From assembly GCF_900094545.1 (NCBI RefSeq), contig NZ_FMAH01000039.1, positions 1-63,260 on the forward strand: a DNA stretch of 63,260 bases, written 5' to 3'. This document shows, piece by piece, positions 17,078 to 25,160 of the stretch. Numbering within the stretch: the stretch's first letter is position 1; every line of letters begins with the position of its first letter. A model generated the notes under the pieces. It did no database searches and was not told the origin of the DNA. It saw nothing but the letters and a program-made list of their open reading frames with translations. This DNA comes from Martinezella miluonensis. Lineage in GTDB: Bacteria > Pseudomonadota > Alphaproteobacteria > Rhizobiales > Rhizobiaceae. The translations under genes and the position numbers were made by a program.

Positions 17078-17176
17078 CTTTTCGCTTTTCTCCGAAACGT
17101 GAAAAGCTCCATCTTCCTGTTTCTCCGCGCATTCCGAGCGGAAAACCGCGGCGCACTTTTCCTGGAAATGCTCTAA
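17078..17176. repeat. RIME-like palindromic repeat, copy 2
   Basis: The element runs from GCTTTTCGCTTTTC to CTGGAAATGCTCTA with the core GCATTCCGAGCGGAAAACCG, parallel to copies 1 and 3. Its right end supplies the stop codon (TAG on the minus strand at 17173-17175) of the MerR-XRE-cupin gene. Confidence 0.75.
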
Positions 17177-18003
17177 AATGTCGGCGGCGTGTTGATCCAG
17201 AGCAATATGGTCTCGCCATCGTGGCGGTTACGCCAGGAATGATAGCGGCGGCTTTCGAAATAAAGGGAATCGCCGGGCAGAAGGTCGAAGAACTGGTCGC
17301 TGTCGAGCACCAGCTCCAGGCGCCCGGCTAGGACATGGATGAACTCCTCACCCTCGTGGCGATAGGCGCCCTCGCTTGCTGCACCCGGCGCAAGCACGAA
17401 ACGATGGCAATCCATCATCGTTCTTCCTTCGGCAAGCAGCTGGACGGTGACACCCGGCGTCGTTGCCGGCCAGGCACGCCATTCGCCGGATCGGATCAGA
17501 GCGGGAACGTCCTCCCGCTCCTCGCCCGACAGGCGCGAGACGGTCGTGCCGTAGTAATCCGCAAGATCATGCAGGGTCTTGAAGCTGACGCCCTGCGAGG
17601 TGCGCTCCAGGGTCGACAATGTCGAGGATGTCATACCCATTTCGGCTGCGACCTGCTCCAGCGTCTTGCCGGCAGCATGGCGCAGCGACCGAAACCTGCG
17701 ACCGATATCGGAGGATGCGGATTGTTCTCCATTCTCGAGGCCGGTCGCGCTCCCCTCTTCGGTCTCGAGCGCCTCGCGAATCGCCGCCGGATTGAGGCCG
17801 CGCTCAGCGCGGAACCAGGAAATGCGCTTTAGCCGCGCTACATCTTCGGCGCTGTACTGCCGGTGCCCGGTCTCGGAGCGAGAGGGTACGAGCAAGCCCT
17901 GGCTTTCCCATAGGCGCAAAGTGGACGCCGATACGCCAGCCAGACGTGCTGCCTCCGCCACCTTGTAGCGCACTGGGTAGCGCTCGGGCTCGATGCTGCT
18001 CAT
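17173..18003 (-). CDS. Three-domain regulator: MerR helix-turn-helix, XRE helix-turn-helix, cupin
   Basis: This 276-residue protein joins two DNA-binding domains to a sensor. Residues about 12-78 are MerR-like (KVAEAARLAGVSASTLRLWE, TGHRQYSAEDVARLKRI). Residues about 100-158 are an XRE/Cro domain (GKTLEQVAAEMGMTSSTLSTLE). Residues about 195-272 are a cupin barrel (HEGEEFIHVLAGRLELVL, LLPGDSLYFESRRYHSW), probably binding a small ligand or metal. XRE-cupin regulators often control amine or amino-acid catabolism. It is divergent from gabT-gabD, so control of GABA use is the likely job. The start is the ATG at 18001-18003; the frame continues to 18081 only by reading through a RIME repeat. Confidence 0.85.
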   Translation of the reverse strand: MSSIEPERYPVRYKVAEAARLAGVSASTLRLWESQGLLVPSRSETGHRQYSAEDVARLKRISWFRAERGLNPAAIREALETEEGSATGLENGEQSASSDIGRRFRSLRHAAGKTLEQVAAEMGMTSSTLSTLERTSQGVSFKTLHDLADYYGTTVSRLSGEEREDVPALIRSGEWRAWPATTPGVTVQLLAEGRTMMDCHRFVLAPGAASEGAYRHEGEEFIHVLAGRLELVLDSDQFFDLLPGDSLYFESRRYHSWRNRHDGETILLWINTPPTF

Positions 18004-18023
18004 TTGCCAATGACCCCTGATCT

Positions 18024-18130
18024 CTAGAGCATTTCCGCTTTTCTTCGAATCACGAAAATGCTCCATCTTCTTATTTCCCAACGCATTCCGGACGGAAAAC
18101 CGCCGCGCACTTTTCCTGGAAATGCTCTAG
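18024..18130. repeat. RIME-like palindromic repeat, copy 3 (complete, about 107 bp)
   Basis: It begins CTAGAGCATTTCCGC and ends GGAAATGCTCTAG, so the termini are inverted repeats of each other, with a GCATTCCGGACGGAAAACCG core. Length and form match RIME1. Together with copy 2 it brackets the MerR-XRE-cupin regulator gene. Confidence 0.85.
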
Positions 18131-18164
18131 TCTTTTGATCTGTTTAGCACGGATGGAAGCGCCT

Positions 18165-18204
18165 GCTGCACAATTCCTTAAATCGATTTAAGGAATTGTG
18201 CAGC
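18165..18204. promoter_or_regulatory. 40-bp perfect palindrome upstream of gabT
   Basis: Each 20-base arm reads GCTGCACAATTCCTTAAATC outward-in and the two arms are exact reverse complements with no spacer (axis between 18184 and 18185). It lies in the control region between the regulator gene and gabT, about 190 bases before gabT. A perfect palindrome this long could be an operator for a dimer of dimers. It lacks a T tract, so a terminator is less likely. Confidence 0.8.
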
Positions 18205-18342
18205 TGTTCAAGGTGCCACAGCGTCCTTGGTGCGCCTTGAAAGGTACGCTGCGCTATGTGGGAGCCTTCAGCCCATTTTTGTCACCCACACAAGATCCCG
18301 CTTGAAATCTTGCAGGAAAAATGTAGGAGTTTTATAAATAAA

Positions 18343-18359
18343 TTGCAGAAGTTCTGCAA
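18343..18359. promoter_or_regulatory. Inverted repeat just upstream of gabT (candidate operator)
   Basis: TTGCAGAA, a single G, then TTCTGCAA form an 8-1-8 perfect inverted repeat 33 bases before the gabT start. A related half-site TTGCAGGAA lies at 18310-18318. The position would overlap the gabT promoter or leader, so it is a plausible operator. Confidence 0.6.
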
Positions 18360-18392
18360 GATAATTCGAAACTACCTTCTGGGAGCACTGTG

Positions 18393-19664
18393 ATGACCCT
18401 GACCGAACGGAAGAACGCCGCCATTTCCCGCGGCGTCGGCATGACGACGCAGATCTATGCTGATCGCGCTGAAAATGCCGAGATCTGGGACAAGGAAGGG
18501 CATCGCTATATTGATTTCGCCTCCGGCATCGCCGTGGTGAATACCGGCCACCGGCATCCCCGCGTCATTGCTGCCGTCAAGGAGCAGCTCGATCGCTTCA
18601 CCCACACCTGCCACCAGGTGGTGCCCTATGAGAGCTATGTGCATCTTGCCGAGCGATTGAACGCGATCGTTCCCGGCGATTTCGCCAAGAAGACAATCTT
18701 CGTGACGACGGGTGCCGAAGCGGTCGAAAATGCCGTCAAGATCGCTCGTGCTGCGACTGGCCGCTCCGCCGTTATCGCCTTTAGCGGTGGCTTCCACGGC
18801 CGTACCTTCATGGGCATGGCGCTGACCGGCAAGGTCGCACCCTACAAGATCGGCTTTGGCTCGATGCCGGGCGATGTCTTCCATGCGCCCTTCCCCGTGC
18901 CGCTGCATGGCGTTACCGTCGAGCAATCGCTGGCGGCGCTGAAGAAGCTTTTTGCCGCCGATGTCGATCCGCAGCGCGTCGCCGCAATCATCCTCGAACC
19001 TGTCCAAGGCGAAGGAGGCTTCTATCCGGCACCGGCAGCTTTCATGAAGGCGCTGCGCGACATCTGCGACCAGCACGGCATTCTGCTGATCGCCGATGAG
19101 GTGCAAACCGGCTTCGCGCGCACCGGCAAGATGTTTGCGATGGATCACCATGAGGTGGCGGCCGATCTGGTCACCATGGCAAAGAGCCTTGCCGGCGGCT
19201 TCCCGCTCGCCGCCGTCACCGGCCGCGCCGAAATCATGGACGCGCCCGGGCCAGGTGGCCTCGGCGGCACCTATGGCGGCAATCCGCTCGGCGTCGCCGC
19301 TGCCCATGCGGTGCTCGACGTCATCACCGACGAGGGCCTGTGCGACCGCGCCAACCAGCTCGGCTCGCGCCTGAAACAGCGGCTTGAATCGTTGCGCGAC
19401 AAGGTGCCTGAAATTGCCGACATCCGTGGCCCCGGCTTCATGAATGCCGTCGAGTTCAACGATGCCACGACGAAGCTGCCGAGCGCCGACTTCGCGAATA
19501 AGGTGCGGCTGATCGCGCTCGACAAGGGGCTCATCCTTCTGACCTGCGGCGTCTACGGCAATGTCATCCGCTTCCTGTCGCCGATCACCATTCAGGACAG
19601 CGTGTTCAGCGAGGCGCTCGACATTCTCGAGGCGTCGCTACTCGAGGCGAGCGCCGGCCGCTAG
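18393..19664 (+). CDS. gabT: 4-aminobutyrate--2-oxoglutarate transaminase
   Basis: GabT transfers the amino group of GABA to 2-oxoglutarate, giving succinic semialdehyde and glutamate. The 423-residue class III aminotransferase has the PLP-binding aspartate region LLIADEVQTGFARTG, the PLP lysine in TMAKSLAGGFPLAAV, and the upstream VTTGAEAVENAVKIAR. The ATG at 18393 is chosen since GGGAG lies at 18381-18385; a GTG directly before it is the alternative. gabD follows 74 bases downstream, completing the GABA shunt to succinate. Close relatives act on 5-aminovalerate or other omega-amino acids, so GABA specificity is inferred from the pairing. Confidence 0.93.
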   Translation: MTLTERKNAAISRGVGMTTQIYADRAENAEIWDKEGHRYIDFASGIAVVNTGHRHPRVIAAVKEQLDRFTHTCHQVVPYESYVHLAERLNAIVPGDFAKKTIFVTTGAEAVENAVKIARAATGRSAVIAFSGGFHGRTFMGMALTGKVAPYKIGFGSMPGDVFHAPFPVPLHGVTVEQSLAALKKLFAADVDPQRVAAIILEPVQGEGGFYPAPAAFMKALRDICDQHGILLIADEVQTGFARTGKMFAMDHHEVAADLVTMAKSLAGGFPLAAVTGRAEIMDAPGPGGLGGTYGGNPLGVAAAHAVLDVITDEGLCDRANQLGSRLKQRLESLRDKVPEIADIRGPGFMNAVEFNDATTKLPSADFANKVRLIALDKGLILLTCGVYGNVIRFLSPITIQDSVFSEALDILEASLLEASAGR

Positions 19665-19738
19665 CCGCCGGTCCTTTCGTTCTTTCCTTTCGATCCGCCC
19701 GTGCGGCTTGCCGGGCGAAAACTGTCGGAGTGCATACG

Positions 19739-21220
19739 ATGTCCTTTACGACTGCAATGACCAAGCATGTCCCCTTCTCCTCGCGGTTCCTACGCGATGC
19801 CGGCTATATCAACGGCGTCTGGACGGCAGGCGGCGCGACCAAGACCTTCGATGTCATCAACCCCGCCACGGGTGAGGTGCTTGCCAGCCTCCCCGACATG
19901 GGAGCCGCCGAAACGACGGCTGCGATCGACGCCGCCTATGCGGCGCAGGCGGCCTGGGCCGGTCGTCCCGCCAAGGAACGTGCCGTCATCCTGCGCAAAT
20001 GGTTCGACCTGATGGTTGCCAATGCCGATGAGCTGGCCAACATCCTGACGGCCGAGATGGGCAAGCCGCTGCCGGAAGCGAGAGGCGAAATCCTGTACGC
20101 CGCCTCCTATGTCGAATGGTATGCAGAAGAGGCCAAGCGCATCTATGGCGAAACCATACCCGCGCCGTCCAACGACAAGCGCATGGTCGTCATCAAGCAA
20201 CCGGTGGGCGTCGTCGGCACGATCACGCCCTGGAATTTTCCGGCTGCGATGATAACCCGCAAGATCGCCCCGGCGCTCGCTGTCGGCTGCACCGTCGTCT
20301 CGAAGCCGGCCGAACAGACGCCGCTAACGGCGATCGCGCTTGCCGTCCTTGCCGAAGAGGCAGGCATTCCGGCCGGCATCTTCAACGTCATCGTCGGCAC
20401 CGATGGCCCGGCGATCGGCCGCGAGCTCTGCGGCAACCCGAAGGTACGCAAGATCAGCTTCACCGGCTCGACCGAGGTCGGCCGTATCCTGATGCGCCAG
20501 TGCGCCGACCAGATCAAGAAGGTCAGCCTCGAACTCGGCGGCAATGCACCCTTCATCGTCTTCGACGATGCCGATCTCGATGCCGCCGTCGAAGGAGCAT
20601 TGGCTTCGAAATACCGCAATGCCGGCCAGACCTGCGTCTGTGCCAACCGCATCTATGTCCAGTCCAACGTCTATGATGCCTTCGCCGCCAAGCTCGCGGC
20701 CAAGGTATCGGCGCTTTCGGTCGGAGACGGCTTCAAGCCGGGTGTGACCATCGGGCCGCTGATCGACGAGCAGGGGGTCGCCAAGGCGGAAGACCATGTT
20801 CGGGATGCCGTGTCGAAGGGCGCCCGGATCCTGCTCGGCGGCAAGCGCATCGAAGGTGCCGGCACCTTCTTCGCGCCGACCATTCTGACCGGCATCGACC
20901 GGACGATGAAGGTCGCCCGCGAGGAGACCTTCGGCCCGGTCGCGCCGCTCTTCCGGTTCGAAACGGTCGAGGATGTCATCGCTCAGGCAAACGACACGGA
21001 ATTCGGCCTTGCCGCCTACTTCTTTGCCGGCGATCTGAAGAAGGTCTGGCGGGTAGCCGAGGCGCTTGAATACGGCATGGTCGGCATCAATACCGGCATA
21101 ATGTCGGCAGAGACGGCGCCTTTCGGCGGAATCAAGCAATCCGGCCTCGGCCGCGAAGGCTCGCGCCACGGTGCCGACGACTATCTGGAAATGAAATATC
21201 TCTGTATGGGCAATCTATAG
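19739..21220 (+). CDS. gabD: NAD(P)-dependent succinate-semialdehyde dehydrogenase
   Basis: GabD oxidises the semialdehyde made by GabT to succinate, which enters the TCA cycle. The 493-residue aldehyde dehydrogenase has PWNFPAAMITRK, the cofactor-binding FTGSTEVGR, the catalytic glutamate in LELGGNAPFIV and the catalytic cysteine in NAGQTCVCANR, the GabD-type double-cysteine version. The C-terminal EYGMVGINTG and GIKQSGLGREGS are typical. The ATG at 19739 has CGGAG at 19726-19730; a GTG at 19730 is the alternative. Expression is probably controlled with gabT from the palindrome-rich region upstream. Confidence 0.95.
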   Translation: MSFTTAMTKHVPFSSRFLRDAGYINGVWTAGGATKTFDVINPATGEVLASLPDMGAAETTAAIDAAYAAQAAWAGRPAKERAVILRKWFDLMVANADELANILTAEMGKPLPEARGEILYAASYVEWYAEEAKRIYGETIPAPSNDKRMVVIKQPVGVVGTITPWNFPAAMITRKIAPALAVGCTVVSKPAEQTPLTAIALAVLAEEAGIPAGIFNVIVGTDGPAIGRELCGNPKVRKISFTGSTEVGRILMRQCADQIKKVSLELGGNAPFIVFDDADLDAAVEGALASKYRNAGQTCVCANRIYVQSNVYDAFAAKLAAKVSALSVGDGFKPGVTIGPLIDEQGVAKAEDHVRDAVSKGARILLGGKRIEGAGTFFAPTILTGIDRTMKVAREETFGPVAPLFRFETVEDVIAQANDTEFGLAAYFFAGDLKKVWRVAEALEYGMVGINTGIMSAETAPFGGIKQSGLGREGSRHGADDYLEMKYLCMGNL

Positions 21221-21228
21221 CCGGCAAA

Positions 21229-22002
21229 TCAAGTCGACGTGATGTGAACGCGACCCTGCCATAGCCGGGCCGCGCTCAATCGACCGGTGTGAAAAGCGCC
21301 GGTATCGAGATTGAGCCGCAGACCGCTGACTTCGGCCTGCCGGATCGGCGTATGGCCGTGCACGATCAGCTTCGGCAGCGGTTGCGCACTGTCGTAGAAA
21401 CGCGAGCGAATGAAGACAAGGTCGTCGTCCTGCTGATCGGCGATCGAGCGATCCGGATCGATGCCAGCATGGACGAACAAGGCTTGCGGCGTATCGAGCA
21501 TGATCGGCAAGCGGCGCAGGAAATTGATGTGATCGTCAGGTAGCCAGGTTCGCAGGAACGTGTCGAGTTTCTTCTCGCTCGGATATTGTTGTCGCAGTGT
21601 CAGGATATCCGCGCCATAAGAAGCAAGAGTGGCATCGCCTCCGAGCGCTACCCAATCATCCAGCGATATCTCTCCATCGATATAGGCAAGCATTTCCATT
21701 TCATGATTGCCGGTCAGGCAAATGCGATCGAAACCGTTTGGCGGCGATGCCATCAGCCGGCCGACGACCTGCGCCGAGGCAGGGCCGCGATCGATGTAAT
21801 CTCCCAGCATGATGATGAGTTTGCGCCCAGGAAGCCCGGCGGCATCGGCGACGATCCTGCGTTCCAGCGCGCTCAGGAGATCGTAGCGGCCATGCACGTC
21901 GCCGATGACATAGGTGGGCACATCGAGATGCTCGAGCCGCTCGCGAAGCCGACGATGGCCGAAACCATGAGCCATCTTTTCGTGTATCCTAGCTGCCGAC
22001 AT
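21229..22002 (-). CDS. Metallophosphoesterase, PPP-type serine/threonine phosphatase-like
   Basis: This 257-residue protein has the three metal-binding motifs of the PPP family in order: GDVHGRYD, GDYIDRGPAS and GNHEME, with downstream histidines in FVHAGID and LIVHGHTPI. Bacterial relatives include PrpA/PrpB and cytoplasmic diadenosine or protein phosphatases. The start is the ATG at 22000-22002 because AAGGGAA precedes it; an open frame continues to 22182 without support. It converges on gabD, the two stops being only eight bases apart. Substrate is not predictable. Confidence 0.9.
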   Translation of the reverse strand: MSAARIHEKMAHGFGHRRLRERLEHLDVPTYVIGDVHGRYDLLSALERRIVADAAGLPGRKLIIMLGDYIDRGPASAQVVGRLMASPPNGFDRICLTGNHEMEMLAYIDGEISLDDWVALGGDATLASYGADILTLRQQYPSEKKLDTFLRTWLPDDHINFLRRLPIMLDTPQALFVHAGIDPDRSIADQQDDDLVFIRSRFYDSAQPLPKLIVHGHTPIRQAEVSGLRLNLDTGAFHTGRLSAARLWQGRVHITST

Positions 22003-22389
22003 CAAATTCCCTTTCGAGCATACATCCCGAAACGCCTCAACGATCTCTGTAAAAGGACTCAAAAGCGACGATTCTTTGCCGAACGACAGGAATCGACGCA
22101 GGTGACCGGTGTCGCGATCGGCAAAAGCCTGCGGCACCGGATTGCCTTGCGGCAAAGCGCCCCGAACGGCGCCTTTATGCATGGAGAAAGTTGACAGGGC
22201 GTATCCGCAATTCTATCGCGCTTGACAAGCTGGCGGGAGAATCTTTGATCAGTTTGGATCGTAAGCCGGGCCTATATACCTATTGTTTCGGCTTTGAGCC
22301 CTGTCTGCGCGGACGTCAGGCCCGAACGGACCAAATCCTAACGGGGAGCTTCACCTTTATGACAGCCGTAACTTGATCGTGAAGCCTTG
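22003..22389. other. Intergenic region between phosphoesterase and copD-like genes
   Basis: A gap of about 390 bases separates two divergent genes. No ORF with a ribosome site or family match was found. A TTGACA near 22214-22219 followed about 17 bases on by TTGATC is a possible promoter toward the copD-like gene, unproven. Confidence 0.35.
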
Positions 22390-23274
22390 ATGGACCCGAC
22401 GACAGCGCTCGAACTCTGCCGCTTTCTTCATGACGCATCGCTGATGCTGCTGTGGGGTGCCTGCGCCTATCTTTCCTTTCTGGTGCCCAGGGCACTTGCG
22501 GATATCGTCTGGCGCATGTCCGCAATGCCGTTTTTCCTGATCGCGGTGATCGGCGCCTTGGCGATACTGATATCCCTTCCGGCGGCAACGGCCATCATCG
22601 GCAATGGCTGGAGCGATGCGCTCGATTTCGGCACTGTGCGTGACGTCCTGTTCGATACGACCGTCGGTCAGGCCTGGCAGGCACAGGCGGTTGCAGCGAC
22701 TATGATGATCTGTGCTTTCCTGCTGCCGGAAAGCCGACGTCGTCTCGGGCTGGCATTGGCGTCCGGCGTCGGGCTTGCGGCCCTCTCCCTGACCGGCCAT
22801 GCCTCCATGCTGGAAGGCTGGTTGCGCCAGGCCCATCGCACCAATGATATCTTCCACGTCCTGACGGGCGGCGGCTGGCTGGGCGCTCTGGTGCCGCTGA
22901 TCCCGATTTTGCGGCTTCTGAGCCGACCCGAATGCCGGGTGGATGCGGGGCTGGCACTGCGCCGATTCTCGAAAGTCGGGCACTGGGCCGTTGCCCTCGT
23001 CATTCTCTCCGGCATCGTCAACATGCTGCTGATCCTGAAACGCCTGCCGACGGACTGGTCTTCGTCCTACCAGAAACTGCTTGCAATCAAGATCGCGCTG
23101 GTCGCCGGCATGGCGCTTCTGGCGATCGTCAATCGCTATGTCTTCGTGCCCTGGATCGGTCGCAATCCGAGCCGCGCCCTGCAGGCGCTCCGGCTGGGGA
23201 GCTTTGCCGAAATCGTCATCGGCATTGTCGTGATCGGACTGGTTGCCGTGTTCGGCACGCTGGAGCCGGTCTAG
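22390..23274 (+). CDS. CopD-family copper resistance membrane protein
   Basis: This 294-residue protein has about eight hydrophobic segments and the CopD domain. Conserved histidines lie in CRFLHDASLMLLWG, LTGHASMLEG and AHRTNDIFHVLTGGGWLGAL, the last being the most typical CopD segment. CopD proteins move copper across the inner membrane, usually with the periplasmic copper binder CopC. No copC is next to it in this window, and fusion to a CopC domain is absent too. The ATG at 22390 is used; a TTG directly before it is in frame. Regulation is unknown. Confidence 0.85.
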   Translation: MDPTTALELCRFLHDASLMLLWGACAYLSFLVPRALADIVWRMSAMPFFLIAVIGALAILISLPAATAIIGNGWSDALDFGTVRDVLFDTTVGQAWQAQAVAATMMICAFLLPESRRRLGLALASGVGLAALSLTGHASMLEGWLRQAHRTNDIFHVLTGGGWLGALVPLIPILRLLSRPECRVDAGLALRRFSKVGHWAVALVILSGIVNMLLILKRLPTDWSSSYQKLLAIKIALVAGMALLAIVNRYVFVPWIGRNPSRALQALRLGSFAEIVIGIVVIGLVAVFGTLEPV

Positions 23275-23294
23275 GTTACCGGCCACCCGAAGGC

Positions 23295-24065
23295 CTAGCC
23301 GCCGAGCGACTTGATCCCCGCGCGGACGGCAGCGGCATCGCTGGTCGCCGGCCTGTATTCCAGGCCTACCCTGCCGCGATAGCCTTGAGCGAAAAGCCAA
23401 TCCAGTCGTTCCCGCAGGTCCACCTGACCTGTGCCGGGATCGCCGCGGCCGGGATGATCTGCGGTATGCAGATGCACGATCCGGTCGACCCTATCACCGA
23501 CGACCTGCTGCGTGTTCTCGCCCATCACGGCCGAATGATAGAGATCATAGACGATGCCGATTTCCGGGCGGCCGACTTCATCGACGATATCCAGGCCTTC
23601 CGCCGTCGAAGACAGATAGTAGCCGACATGATCGATTTTGGTGTTCAGCGGTTCGAGGCCGAGCCGAACGCCGGATCCCTCGAGGATATCGGCGCCGGCG
23701 CAAAGGGCGGCTACGAGGGAGGCCCGCTGCTCGGCACGCGAAAACCCCGGTAGATCATCCCCGGCCTGCGCAATCAAAACCGACGCGCCGAGACGCTGCG
23801 CCACGGCGACGGACTCGCGCAGACCCTTCAGCCAAACCTCTTTGTTTGCCGGATTCGTCAGCGCGATCATCGGCTCCGCGACGAAGCCGGACACTGCAAT
23901 GCCGGTCTCGGCAACGGCCGCGGCGATCGCATCGAGATCCTTGTTCCTCCAATGCCAGAATTCGACGGCATCGAGCCCTGCCTCGTGCGCCCGCCGAATG
24001 CGATCTGCGAAAGCGTCGCCGTCGCGCGCAAACAACCACTCGATACAAGCCGAAAACTGACGCAT
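23295..24065 (-). CDS. Sugar phosphate isomerase/epimerase family protein (hydroxypyruvate isomerase-like)
   Basis: This 256-residue xylose-isomerase-like TIM barrel (AP endonuclease 2 superfamily) starts MRQFSACIEWLFARDGDAFADR, very like Hyi/OtnI proteins. It has the glutamates expected at the metal site in VRLGLEPLN and VGLEYRP, and the histidine-bearing YDLYHSAVMG and HLHTADHPGRGDPGTGQ. The latter segment (HxxDxPGRxxPGxG) is diagnostic of the hydroxypyruvate isomerase group. The ATG at 24063-24065 is chosen over an upstream extension. It lies 61 bases behind the AraC-type gene on the same strand, so it belongs to sugar locus 1 and probably isomerises a sugar acid derivative. Confidence 0.85.
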   Translation of the reverse strand: MRQFSACIEWLFARDGDAFADRIRRAHEAGLDAVEFWHWRNKDLDAIAAAVAETGIAVSGFVAEPMIALTNPANKEVWLKGLRESVAVAQRLGASVLIAQAGDDLPGFSRAEQRASLVAALCAGADILEGSGVRLGLEPLNTKIDHVGYYLSSTAEGLDIVDEVGRPEIGIVYDLYHSAVMGENTQQVVGDRVDRIVHLHTADHPGRGDPGTGQVDLRERLDWLFAQGYRGRVGLEYRPATSDAAAVRAGIKSLGG

Positions 24066-24126
24066 TGAAATCTCCTCCCGCATTTTGATCAGCAATGCTT
24101 GGGATCGGCAGCAACCGCAAGAGGTC

Positions 24127-25068
24127 TCAACGCTGAATCTGCGAGGGGCGCCTGATGGACGACTCGAGGGCTTCCACATTCATTGCGGAAAGCACGCGCA
24201 TGTCGCGGCGGAAATCGGAAGGCGTCATGCCGGCAATGTGGCGGAAGGATTTGTTGAAGGCGCTGATCGAGCCGAAACCGCTGTCCATGGCGACCTGAAG
24301 CACGTTGGCCCCATCCCGCATCAACATCGCCTGGGCACGCGAAAGGCGCAGCAGGTTTACATATTTGGCCAGCGTCATGCCTGTCGATTTCTTGAAGAGG
24401 TTCATGGCGTATTTCGGATGAAGATGCGCCGCCTTGGCGATATCGACCGTATCGATATCGTCCAGAAAATTTTCGGCAATGAAATCGCACATTCTCGCCA
24501 GGCTGCGCGAGGATTGCGGATGGGCGTGTTCGTTCGCAAGGCTTCCCTGCTTTTCCGGCACCATGCGATAGGGCTCGAAGGCGATCCGCTCCAGGCGCAA
24601 GAGAAGTTCGGCGACGGCGTGCTCGGCCTTGGCTCCGTCATCGGACATGACATAGCGGTGCCACCGGGCGAAATTCTCGTCATCGGCGGCATCTGTTGCC
24701 GAGCTTATCAGGGTCTGCCCGCGAATGAGGCGGCCGGAAATATCGAGCGGCAGCCGCAAGCGGAAGAAATGCACGAGCGGCAGATGCGCGCCCGCGTAGA
24801 TCGCATCGTCGGACAATTCATCCAACTGGTGCGGCTGGCCGCCCCAGAAGAGGCAGATCTGACCCGCCCTCAGATGCAGCTCATGATCACCTATTTGGTA
24901 ATGCACGCTGCCGCGCACGATGTAGTTCACTTCCACCTGCGCGTGCCAATGGGGCTTCGCCATCGGCAACGGATGGGAGTAGAACATCTGCAGGATTGTC
25001 GGGAGCCCTTCGACGCTGCTTGCGCCTGGCTGATAGACCGCCCGTTCACCTACCTTACTTTTCGCCAA
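24127..25068 (-). CDS. AraC-family transcriptional regulator with cupin sensor domain
   Basis: The first half of this 313-residue protein is a cupin-like effector domain (HWHAQVEVNYIVRGSVHYQIG, LHLRAGQICLFWGGQPHQL). The last 100 residues hold the paired AraC helix-turn-helix motifs (IDTVDIAKAAHLHPKYAMNLFKKSTGM, VLQVAMDSGFGSISAFNKSFRHIAGMTPSDFRRD). It is divergent from the locus 1 binding-protein gene across 92 bases and is the obvious candidate regulator of that operon, probably responding to the transported sugar. The TIM-barrel gene follows it and is likely co-transcribed. Confidence 0.92.
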   Translation of the reverse strand: MAKSKVGERAVYQPGASSVEGLPTILQMFYSHPLPMAKPHWHAQVEVNYIVRGSVHYQIGDHELHLRAGQICLFWGGQPHQLDELSDDAIYAGAHLPLVHFFRLRLPLDISGRLIRGQTLISSATDAADDENFARWHRYVMSDDGAKAEHAVAELLLRLERIAFEPYRMVPEKQGSLANEHAHPQSSRSLARMCDFIAENFLDDIDTVDIAKAAHLHPKYAMNLFKKSTGMTLAKYVNLLRLSRAQAMLMRDGANVLQVAMDSGFGSISAFNKSFRHIAGMTPSDFRRDMRVLSAMNVEALESSIRRPSQIQR

Positions 25069-25160
25069 GTCGATGTTCCCTTTTTAGGAGACAGAAGCGT
25101 ACCGACAGCTAGTTTAAGCGCGTTCGCTTGCGGACAGCAATTGAAAAGGGAGGATTTTCA

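Noticed and set aside
18004..18081. 26-residue N-terminal extension of the MerR-XRE-cupin regulator
   Set aside because: The extension is translated from the RIME repeat; the MerR domain begins properly at the 18003 start.
22191..22376. 61-residue plus-strand ORF upstream of the copD-like gene, considered as copC
   Set aside because: No signal peptide, no histidine or methionine copper motif, and no similarity to CopC.
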